A DNA stretch of 16,585 bases from the NCBI GenBank assembly GCA_022801735.1, contig JAAWSW010000025.1, positions 1-16,585 of the forward strand. Reading direction: 5' to 3'. The DNA is from Bacilli bacterium. GTDB taxonomy: Bacteria; Bacillota_I; Bacilli_A; RF39; UBA660. The notes beneath the pieces are model-generated. The model saw only the letters and a list, made by a program, of their open reading frames with translations. It made no database searches and had not been told where the DNA came from. Made by a program: the position numbers and the translations under genes. Positions 6,609 to 12,707 of this stretch are shown here, one piece after another (positions within the stretch are counted from its first letter, which is position 1; the number at the start of each line of letters is the position of its first letter).

Positions 6609-7934
6609 ATGCGAAGAAAGTTTACAGATGAATTTGATATAACTATTGATGATAATTTTATGGTGCCAGAAACTAATGATTATGATGCCTTTCAAGATAA
6701 AGTATTATTAGATAAACTGCGTAATGAAATAATTCAGAGTTTGATTGATAATGATATTCAAAATCATGAGTCTATGGATGATTTTGTTAAGATTCAGATT
6801 GATAAAATTATTGAAGGTTATGATTTAGATAGTAATGAGAGAAATTATATTTATAATTTAATTGATAATGAGATTAATGGGTATGGACCGCTTACTGAAT
6901 TATTAAAAGATAAAGATATTACAGAAATTATGGTTAATGGTAAGGATGAGGTTTATATTGAAATTGATGGCCATTTAAGACGTGATGGAACTACAAGTTT
7001 TGTAAATGATGATCATATTGTTAGAGTTATTCAAAGACTTGTTCAACCACTTGGTAGGACTATTGATATTGCACATCCAATGGTAGATGCAAGGCTTGAT
7101 GATGGTTCACGTTTGAATGCAGTTTTACCACCGCTTTCATTAAATGGGCCTGTACTTACTATTCGTAAGTTTAAAAAAGAACTTGCTAATATTGATGATT
7201 TTTTGAGAACAGGTACTTTAACACCTTATATGGCTAGATTTTTGGAAGCGTGTGTACATTCAAAACTTAATATTTTGATTGTTGGTGGTACTGGTTCTGG
7301 TAAGACTACACTTTTGAATGTATTATCTTCATTTTGTTATAAAACAGAACGTATTATAACAATTGAGGATGCGGCCGAGTTAAAACTTAAACAAGATCAT
7401 GTTATTTCGCTTGAGACTAGAACTAATAATTATGAAGGTACTGGTATGGTTACAGTTAGAGATCTAGTAATTAATAGTTTACGTATGAGACCTGATAGAA
7501 TTATTGTTGGAGAGGTTCGTGGTAAGGAAGCGTTTGATATGCTTCAAGCAATGAATACTGGACATGATGGAAGTATGACAACAATGCATGCGAATGGACC
7601 AACTGATGCACTTAATAGACTTGAAACTATGGTTCTTATGAATGGCGTAGAAATACCAGTTACGGCTATTCGTGAGTATATTGAGAATGCATTAGATATT
7701 GTCGTTCAAGTACGAAGATTTAGTGATGGACGTAGACGTGTAACTTCTATTAGTGAAATTATTGGTATGCAAAATGGTGAGATTGCAATTAAAGAAATAT
7801 TTAAGTTTAGACAAACTGGCGTTTTACCTAATGGTGATGTTGTTGGGGAATTTTTAATGCATAATTACGTACCTAAGGTTTTTGATAAAATCAAGGCAAA
7901 AGGTATTGATGATATAGACGATATATTTAAATAG
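6609..7934 (+). CDS. tadA: TadA/CpaF secretion and pilus assembly ATPase
   Basis: Protein of 441 residues, a typical CpaF/TadA length. This hexameric cytoplasmic ATPase powers pilin assembly. A helical N-terminal region (about 1-110) leads to the conserved core: IMVNG near residue 105, Walker A GGTGSGKTT (226-234), the Asp-box IITIEDAAELKL, a Walker B-like RIIVGEVRG (E302), and the His-box GSMTTMHANGP. All motor motifs are intact. The gene shares an uninterrupted frame with tadB, separated only by its TAG stop, whose TAGGAGG is also the tadB ribosome binding site. Confidence 0.95.
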   Translation: MRRKFTDEFDITIDDNFMVPETNDYDAFQDKVLLDKLRNEIIQSLIDNDIQNHESMDDFVKIQIDKIIEGYDLDSNERNYIYNLIDNEINGYGPLTELLKDKDITEIMVNGKDEVYIEIDGHLRRDGTTSFVNDDHIVRVIQRLVQPLGRTIDIAHPMVDARLDDGSRLNAVLPPLSLNGPVLTIRKFKKELANIDDFLRTGTLTPYMARFLEACVHSKLNILIVGGTGSGKTTLLNVLSSFCYKTERIITIEDAAELKLKQDHVISLETRTNNYEGTGMVTVRDLVINSLRMRPDRIIVGEVRGKEAFDMLQAMNTGHDGSMTTMHANGPTDALNRLETMVLMNGVEIPVTAIREYIENALDIVVQVRRFSDGRRRVTSISEIIGMQNGEIAIKEIFKFRQTGVLPNGDVVGEFLMHNYVPKVFDKIKAKGIDDIDDIFK

Positions 7935-7943
7935 GAGGAAAGT

Positions 7944-9443
7944 ATGATAGAGGGTGGAAATTTTAGTATCAATTCACAAACTAAACCAACTAATCAGGAT
8001 ATGACTGTTGTTTTTTCACCGTCTATTAATACGGTAAAATACAGTTATACAGTTTATAAAGATGGGAAAGTTTTAAATACTGCTGAAATTATTAATAATA
8101 AACCTAGTAATATTTATTTTGATGAGACTGGTAGTTATCATATTAGTGTTACTAGTTATGATATTAATGGTAAGCCATTTGTAAATAATAGTGGAATGTA
8201 TATTATTGATAAGCAGGCTCCTATCTTAAATGTATCTGATACTTATATTGAGACTTTTAAAGGGGATGATAATACTCTTGCTGGGGTTGAAGTTAGTGCA
8301 ACTGATAATCATGATGGCGATATAACTTCTAATATTACTAGTAGTGAAATTGATTTGTCTCATATTGGTGTTCAAAAACTAACATATACTGTTAGTGATA
8401 TGGCTGGTAATACTACTTCTAAAACAGTTAATGTAAATGTGGTTGGAAGTTTTAGTAATATGTTATTGTTACAGATTTCTGTAGTGGTTTTATTATTACT
8501 TTTGGTTATTCCGATTATAAGAGTTTGGAAAACATTTAAATTAGATAAACGTTTGGATGCTTTTACAATTGATACTACAAGAGTTGATACTACATCTGTT
8601 TTTGACCGTTTATTTGATTTTTATCATAAACTAATTGATAAAATCATTAAATTATTTAAAGGTTCTGTATTTGTTTCTAAATATGCTAAAAAGTTTGATA
8701 AATATGTACCAGTTAATGTACTTCATAATAGTGGTATGGAAATATTTGCAGGAAAGATTTTGCTATCGTTTATATTTGTTTTTATTGCTATTGTTCAAGC
8801 CGCAATTAGATTTAAAATGATAACTATATATGAAATTGTTTTACCTTTGATTATTGGATTCTTTGTTTTTGATATCATATATTTTATTAAGTATAAAATG
8901 TTTAGAGGAAGACTGGAAAATGATTTTTTATCAGCAATTATTATTATGAATAATGCTTTTAAATCAGGTAGAAGTATTAGTCAGGCTATTGATTTAGTTG
9001 GTAATGAAATGGATGGTAAGATTGGTAGAGAGTTTAGAAAAATGAGTTTAGAACTTTCTTATGGCCTTGGTATTGATGTTATATTTAAACGATTTGCTGA
9101 AAGAGTTAAATTAGAGGAAGTGAATTATTTAACAGCATCTTTAACTATTTTAAATAAAACTGGTGGTAATATTGTTCAGGTATTTGGAGCAATTGAAAAG
9201 ACTTTATTTAATAAGAAGAAATTAAGATTAGAACTTAAGTCTTTAACTGGTAGTAGTAAAATTATTGTTTATGTTTTATTTGCAGTACCTTTCTTCTTTG
9301 TGTTATTTATAAGTGTTATTAATCCAAATTATTTTATGCCTTTTATTACTACTGATTTAGGTAAGATGTTATTAGGATTTATGCTTATTTATTACGCCAT
9401 ATTTATTATTTGCGTAAGGAAAATAATGAAGGTGGTGATTTAG
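7944..9443 (+). CDS. tadB: TadB platform protein with N-terminal Ig-like domains
   Basis: Protein of 499 residues, much longer than usual TadB (about 300). Residues 1-88 look like an Ig-like domain, and 90-167 match the DUF5011 Ig pattern (ATDNHDGDIT ... YTVSDMAGNT). A membrane helix (173-192) follows, with R/K just after it, so the Ig part should face outside. Then come a basic linker, two helices (about 265-312), the cytoplasmic type II secretion F domain (about 325-440, NNAFKSGRSISQAID) and two C-terminal helices. The F domain is the inner-membrane platform for the TadA motor. The start cannot be moved upstream because the in-frame TAG of tadA lies there, and no signal peptide is present, so export of the Ig part must depend on the downstream helix. 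The fusion is unusual. Confidence 0.85.
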   Translation: MIEGGNFSINSQTKPTNQDMTVVFSPSINTVKYSYTVYKDGKVLNTAEIINNKPSNIYFDETGSYHISVTSYDINGKPFVNNSGMYIIDKQAPILNVSDTYIETFKGDDNTLAGVEVSATDNHDGDITSNITSSEIDLSHIGVQKLTYTVSDMAGNTTSKTVNVNVVGSFSNMLLLQISVVVLLLLLVIPIIRVWKTFKLDKRLDAFTIDTTRVDTTSVFDRLFDFYHKLIDKIIKLFKGSVFVSKYAKKFDKYVPVNVLHNSGMEIFAGKILLSFIFVFIAIVQAAIRFKMITIYEIVLPLIIGFFVFDIIYFIKYKMFRGRLENDFLSAIIIMNNAFKSGRSISQAIDLVGNEMDGKIGREFRKMSLELSYGLGIDVIFKRFAERVKLEEVNYLTASLTILNKTGGNIVQVFGAIEKTLFNKKKLRLELKSLTGSSKIIVYVLFAVPFFFVLFISVINPNYFMPFITTDLGKMLLGFMLIYYAIFIICVRKIMKVVI

Positions 9444-10142
9444 ATGAATGACAAAAGAATAATTAGAAGAATTTATCGTAAGCAAGAAATTTTAAGTATT
9501 TCTGAAAAGCTTACTAGTTTAGGCAGTGATAATAAGTTTACGACTTTATCGTTTTGTAATACTAGGTTATTTACAACTTTACTTATATTTATTATAGTAT
9601 TGTTAGTTATTGATAAAGGATATTTATATGCACCTTTTGTGGCTATTATCTATTATTATATATTTTATTATGTTTTTATAACAAGGAAGATTAGAATTCG
9701 TACAAGTCGTTTGGATTATCAGGCACTTCAGTTTTTTGAAATTTTAACACTTACTTTAGAATCTGGTCGTAATTTAGAACAGTCTTTGAGAGTTACTTGT
9801 GATAATGTTGAGTCTGAACTTTCTTCAGAATTTAAAAAGGCGTTATTTGAAATGAGTTTTGGCAAGTCGTTACTTGAGGCTCTTGAACATATGAAAAAAC
9901 GTATACCATCTGAGACCATTAATAATATTATTTTGAATATTGTTCAAACCAATCAATTTGGTAATAGTATATTGGATACAATGTATAATCAAATAGATTT
10001 TTTAAGAGAAAAACAATTATTAGAAATAAAGGGGCAAATTAACAAAATACCAAATAAGGTTAGTATTGTGTCTGTAATATTTATTGTACCTTTAATTATG
10101 GTACTAATACTTGGACCTTACTTAATTGACATTTTGGGTTAG
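9444..10142 (+). CDS. tadC: TadC platform protein
   Basis: Protein of 232 residues, shorter than the usual 300 or so for TadC. Two hydrophobic helices (about 44-80) are followed by a type II secretion F domain (DYQALQFFEILTLTLESGRN, then FGKSLLEALE, then QTNQFGNSI) and a C-terminal membrane helix (about 208-230). It would pair with TadB as the inner-membrane platform. ATG 9444 touches the tadB stop without a gap, with AAGGTGG just upstream, so coupled translation is likely. Confidence 0.88.
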   Translation: MNDKRIIRRIYRKQEILSISEKLTSLGSDNKFTTLSFCNTRLFTTLLIFIIVLLVIDKGYLYAPFVAIIYYYIFYYVFITRKIRIRTSRLDYQALQFFEILTLTLESGRNLEQSLRVTCDNVESELSSEFKKALFEMSFGKSLLEALEHMKKRIPSETINNIILNIVQTNQFGNSILDTMYNQIDFLREKQLLEIKGQINKIPNKVSIVSVIFIVPLIMVLILGPYLIDILG

Positions 10143-10153
10143 GAGGAAAAAGC

Positions 10154-11455
10154 ATGTATTATTTTATTGGAATAAAGGGTTCAGGAATGAGCGCTTTAGC
10201 ATCTATTTTGTTTGATTTGGGTTATGAGGTTTCTGGTAGTGATGTAGAAACACATTTCTTTACTGAGGAAGGATTAACTAAACGTGGAATTAATATTTTA
10301 CCTTATAGTGCGGATAATCTTAAGGAAGGTATGATTGTAGTTAGAGGGAATGCAATTAATGATAATCATGAAGAAGTTTTAAAAGCAATAGAAATGGATC
10401 TTACCATTCATACTTATCAAGAGATGGTTGCTAAATTAACTCGCATGTTTAAGACGATTGCAGTTGCTGGATGTCATGGAAAAACTTCGACTACTTCAAT
10501 GTTTGCGCATGTTTTAGAAGAACTTGCTGGAGCCAATTATTTAATTGGAGATGGAACTGGTAGTGCGAGTAGGGAAAATAAATATTTTGTATTAGAGGCT
10601 TGTGAGTATAAAAGACATTTCTTAGAATATAATCCTTATTATGCGATTATTACTAATATTGAACTTGATCACGTTGATTATTTTAAAAATATAGATGATG
10701 TTATTGATGCTTATCAGGAATATGCAGACAATGCTGAAAAGATGGCTATTGTTTGTGGGGATGACCGCTATACTCATAGTTTAGAAATTTCTAAACCTAT
10801 TTTCTATTATGGTTTAGATGATGATAATGATATTATTGCTAAAGATGTTAATTTTACGAAAAATGGTATTTCTTTTGATGTGTTTGTTGAAGAAAATTAT
10901 TATGGTCATTTTGATTTACCTTTATATGGAAAACATCAATTATTAAATGCCCTTGCTGTGATTAGTGTTTGTTACTATGAAAGATTAGAGGCTAGGGAAG
11001 TATCTAAAATTTTAAAAACATTTGAGGGTGCTAAAAGAAGATTTTCTGAGACTGTTATAGGTGAAAATGTGGTTATTGATGATTATGCGCATCATCCTAC
11101 TGAGCTAAAAGTAACTATTAAGGCAGCAAGACAAAAATATGAAGATAAAAAAATAATTGCTATTTTTCAGCCTCATACTTTTACTAGAACTAATGAGTTT
11201 AAAGATGATTATATCCAAATATTAAATGGTGTAGACAAAGCATATATCATGGATATTCATGGTTCTAGAGAAAGTGAAGAATTAATTACTAGTGAAGATT
11301 TAATTAAAGAAATTTCAGGAGCAGAACATATTAATTTAGATGAATCTGATAAATTGTTAGAACATGAAAATGCAGTTTTATTATTTATGAGTCCTAATGA
11401 TATTTCTAAATTAGAAAATGATTATATAGATAAAAAAAGCAAGACTTTGGAATAA
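10154..11455 (+). CDS. murC: UDP-N-acetylmuramate--L-alanine ligase MurC
   Basis: Protein of 433 residues, normal for MurC. It joins L-alanine to UDP-MurNAc using ATP, the first amino-acid step of peptidoglycan synthesis in the cytoplasm. The N-terminal Rossmann part starts YFIGIKGSGMSALA. The central ATP site is AVAGCHGKTSTT (G106-C107-H108-G109-K110), with C where A, T or S is common. TNIELDHVDYF and IDDYAHHPTELK are further Mur-ligase and MurC signatures. It follows tadC by 11 bases with TAGGAGG as stop plus ribosome binding site, so it is probably transcribed with the tad genes, which is an odd partner for a cell-wall enzyme. Its 3' end contains the operon terminator. Confidence 0.94.
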   Translation: MYYFIGIKGSGMSALASILFDLGYEVSGSDVETHFFTEEGLTKRGINILPYSADNLKEGMIVVRGNAINDNHEEVLKAIEMDLTIHTYQEMVAKLTRMFKTIAVAGCHGKTSTTSMFAHVLEELAGANYLIGDGTGSASRENKYFVLEACEYKRHFLEYNPYYAIITNIELDHVDYFKNIDDVIDAYQEYADNAEKMAIVCGDDRYTHSLEISKPIFYYGLDDDNDIIAKDVNFTKNGISFDVFVEENYYGHFDLPLYGKHQLLNALAVISVCYYERLEAREVSKILKTFEGAKRRFSETVIGENVVIDDYAHHPTELKVTIKAARQKYEDKKIIAIFQPHTFTRTNEFKDDYIQILNGVDKAYIMDIHGSRESEELITSEDLIKEISGAEHINLDESDKLLEHENAVLLFMSPNDISKLENDYIDKKSKTLE

Positions 11456-11465
11456 GTCTTTTTTG
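11440..11465 (+). terminator. Terminator of the tad-murC operon
   Basis: AAGACTT and AAGTCTT form a stem around TGGAAT, followed by a T run to 11464. It overlaps the last codons of murC. Confidence 0.8.
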
Positions 11466-11484
11466 TGTGCTTGTTCGTAACACT
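11461..11484. repeat. Post-terminator repeat, copy 2
   Basis: Partner of 1161-1184; the informative part reads GTGTGCTTGTTCGTAACACT. It too directly follows a terminator and precedes a promoter in which AGTGTTA (11512-11518) abuts TATAAT, forming a distant inverted pair with TAACACT (11478-11484). Confidence 0.5.
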
Positions 11485-11502
11485 CTTTATTTGATTTTTT
11501 TG

Positions 11503-11511
11503 TGATATAAT
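11503..11511 (+). promoter_or_regulatory. Extended -10 promoter of the HTH gene
   Basis: TGATATAAT is a textbook extended -10 element (TG-N-TATAAT), 29 bases before the start codon. No good -35 is seen at the normal distance. Confidence 0.65.
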
Positions 11512-11540
11512 AGTGTTAGTAGGTTAAGGAGTGGTATGTT

Positions 11541-11762
11541 ATGTCTACAGATTTTAAATTGTATGTAGAAGATGAAAAGGAATTATATAAAAATAAAACT
11601 AAAGAAGAAAAACAGGAAATTTTACGTGATATGGTAATGATGGCTATTGATAGGGGAATTAAACCAGCGGCTAGATATTATAAAACATCACCTAAGACTG
11701 TTAGAACTTGGGTTCAAAAATATAAAGAAAAAGGCGAAGACGCCTTGCAATATAAAATATAA
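11541..11762 (+). CDS. Small helix-turn-helix protein
   Basis: Protein of 73 residues with a charged, helical N-terminal half and a C-terminal helix-turn-helix of the transposase/Psq-like type (RGIKPAARYYKTSPKTVRTW, then QKYKEKGEDAL). Such domains read DNA, and short free-standing copies are usually annotated only as HTH proteins. No transposase catalytic domain, terminal repeats or target duplication is nearby, so an insertion sequence is not supported. AAGGAG is its ribosome binding site. It converges with lexA and its stop codon lies in the shared hairpin. It could be a local regulator, but its targets are unknown. Confidence 0.7.
   Translation: MSTDFKLYVEDEKELYKNKTKEEKQEILRDMVMMAIDRGIKPAARYYKTSPKTVRTWVQKYKEKGEDALQYKI
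11726..11746 (-). terminator. Second lexA terminator inside the HTH gene
   Basis: Read on the minus strand, AAGGCG-TCTT-CGCCTT is followed by TTTCTTT. It would stop lexA transcripts that pass the first hairpin. It lies within the 3' coding end of the convergent HTH gene. Confidence 0.55.
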
Positions 11763-11785
11763 GAAGCAATGCTTCTTATATTTTT
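11757..11785. terminator. Shared bidirectional terminator
   Basis: An 11-bp perfect stem ATATAAGAAGC / GCTTCTTATAT with loop AAT has TTTTT on the plus strand and a T-rich tail on the minus strand. The stop codons of both convergent genes (HTH at 11760-11762, lexA at 11776-11778) lie in its arms. Confidence 0.85.
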
Positions 11786-12393
11786 CTGTATAAGCCAACG
11801 GCTTTACCTAATACTGTTACATTATTTAAAATAATAGGTTCCATTGTATCGTTTTCGGGTTGTAATCTAAAATAGTTTTGTTCTTTATAGAATGTTTTTA
11901 AAGTAACTTCATTATCATCTGTCATTGCTACTATTATTTCACCGTTTCTAGCGGTGTTTTTTCTTTCAACAATAACTATGTCTCCATCTAATATTCCTGC
12001 ATTAATCATACTTTCGCCACTTACTTTTAAAGTAAATACTTCTTTTCCTTTTGGAAGTAAGTATGCTGGTAAACTAAAATATTCATTTGGCATTTCAATT
12101 GCTTCAATAGGTGAACCTGCTGTAATTTTACCTAATAAAGGTACATCTATGACTTTATCGTTTTCAGGAATATATTCGTTTTCAACTAATAGTTCTATGG
12201 CTCTATTTTTTGAATTATCTTTACGGATAATTCCTTTTTTTTCTAGATTTTTTAAATGTGCATGTATTGTAGCAGGTGATGATATATCTAAAGCAGCACC
12301 TATTTCTCTAACTGTTGGTGGGTAACCGTGTGATACAATATATGATTTTACATAATCTAAAACTTCTTTTTGACGAGTTGTTAAAGTTTCCAT
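11776..12393 (-). CDS. lexA: SOS repressor LexA
   Basis: Protein of 205 residues, the normal LexA length. The start is ATG at 12393, as AGGAGG lies seven bases upstream; the longer reading from 12420 lacks such a site. The N-terminal winged HTH (LTTRQKEVLDYVKSYI, GYPPTVREIGAALDI, ATIHAHLKNLEKKG) binds operators. The C-terminal S24 peptidase part has the A92-G93 self-cleavage bond in ITAGSPIEA, nucleophile S128 in VSGESM and K166 in VTLKTF. RecA filaments trigger self-cleavage and so switch on SOS genes. It is divergent from a 42-residue membrane peptide. A LexA-box-like site overlaps its own -35, so autoregulation is expected. Confidence 0.97.
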   Translation of the reverse strand: METLTTRQKEVLDYVKSYIVSHGYPPTVREIGAALDISSPATIHAHLKNLEKKGIIRKDNSKNRAIELLVENEYIPENDKVIDVPLLGKITAGSPIEAIEMPNEYFSLPAYLLPKGKEVFTLKVSGESMINAGILDGDIVIVERKNTARNGEIIVAMTDDNEVTLKTFYKEQNYFRLQPENDTMEPIILNNVTVLGKAVGLYRKI

Positions 12394-12420
12394 TTTTAAC
12401 CTCCTTTGTACTCTATACAT

Positions 12421-12449
12421 ATATTAACACAATTTGTGTAAAAAGTCAA
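12421..12449 (-). promoter_or_regulatory. lexA promoter
   Basis: On the minus strand, TTGACT (12444-12449) and TAATAT (12421-12426) are separated by exactly 17 bases. The -35 overlaps the LexA-box-like site at 12447-12460. The spacer holds the dyad ACACAATTTGTGT (12427-12439). Confidence 0.7.
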
Positions 12450-12460
12450 ACATTTGTTTG
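12447..12460. promoter_or_regulatory. LexA-box-like operator on the lexA promoter
   Basis: CAAACATTTGTTTG has the CNAAC-N4-GTTNG arrangement of the Gram-positive SOS box (consensus CGAAC-N4-GTTCG), with A and T replacing the central G and C of the arms. Its overlap with the lexA -35 fits repression of lexA by itself. Confidence 0.65.
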
Positions 12461-12469
12461 AAAAGTGTA

Positions 12470-12498
12470 TTGACACGAATGTTTGTTCGTGATAATAT
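12470..12498 (+). promoter_or_regulatory. SOS-type promoter of the 42-residue peptide
   Basis: A perfect TTGACA (12470-12475) and TAATAT (12493-12498) are 17 bases apart; GATAAT (12491-12496) is a second -10 option. The LexA box fills the spacer, the classic layout for tight SOS repression. Confidence 0.75.
12476..12489. promoter_or_regulatory. LexA box in the peptide promoter
   Basis: CGAATGTTTGTTCG matches the Gram-positive SOS box CGAAC-N4-GTTCG at nine of ten arm positions. It lies exactly between the -35 and -10 of the rightward promoter. Confidence 0.8.
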
Positions 12499-12522
12499 TA
12501 AGGTACAGAAGGAGGAGTTATT

Positions 12523-12651
12523 ATGGAAATGTTAAAAAATAAAGTGACTATTGTATTAATTGTAATGATTTTAGGAGTATCTTACATAGGTGCGGTTGAT
12601 AATAATCGTTTGGAGGAAAATGACGAAAATTTGGTGTCGGTTAATGCCTAA
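12523..12651 (+). CDS. 42-residue SOS-controlled membrane peptide
   Basis: This small gene encodes 42 residues with a single predicted membrane helix (about 8-25, VTIVLIVMILGVSYIGAV) after a short MEMLKNK start, then an acidic tail (LEENDENLVSVNA). GGAGGAG (12511-12517) gives a strong ribosome binding site. It is driven by a consensus promoter with a LexA box in the spacer and is divergent from lexA. The same slot in Bacillus holds yneA, and in Staphylococcus sosA, both SOS-induced membrane division inhibitors. The peptide has no LysM domain and no recognisable similarity to YneA, so a division-inhibitor role is inferred from position, control and topology. It could instead act on another membrane process. 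No terminator separates it from tkt. Confidence 0.75.
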   Translation: MEMLKNKVTIVLIVMILGVSYIGAVDNNRLEENDENLVSVNA

Positions 12652-12657
12652 CTTTTA

Positions 12658-12686
12658 TTTTCAAAAGATTTTAAATTTGTTATAAT
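12658..12686 (+). promoter_or_regulatory. tkt promoter
   Basis: TTTTCA (12658-12663), 17 bases and a perfect TATAAT (12681-12686) lie just after the peptide stop codon. SOS transcripts may also read through into tkt. Confidence 0.6.
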
Positions 12687-12707
12687 AATTCTGAGGGGAT
12701 AAACGTG

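Noticed and set aside
11541..11762. Insertion sequence remnant at the HTH gene
   Set aside because: There is no catalytic domain, no terminal inverted repeats and no target duplication on either side.
12394..12420. Nine extra residues at the LexA N-terminus
   Set aside because: AGGAGG lies directly before ATG 12393, and LexA proteins normally start close to LTxRQ.
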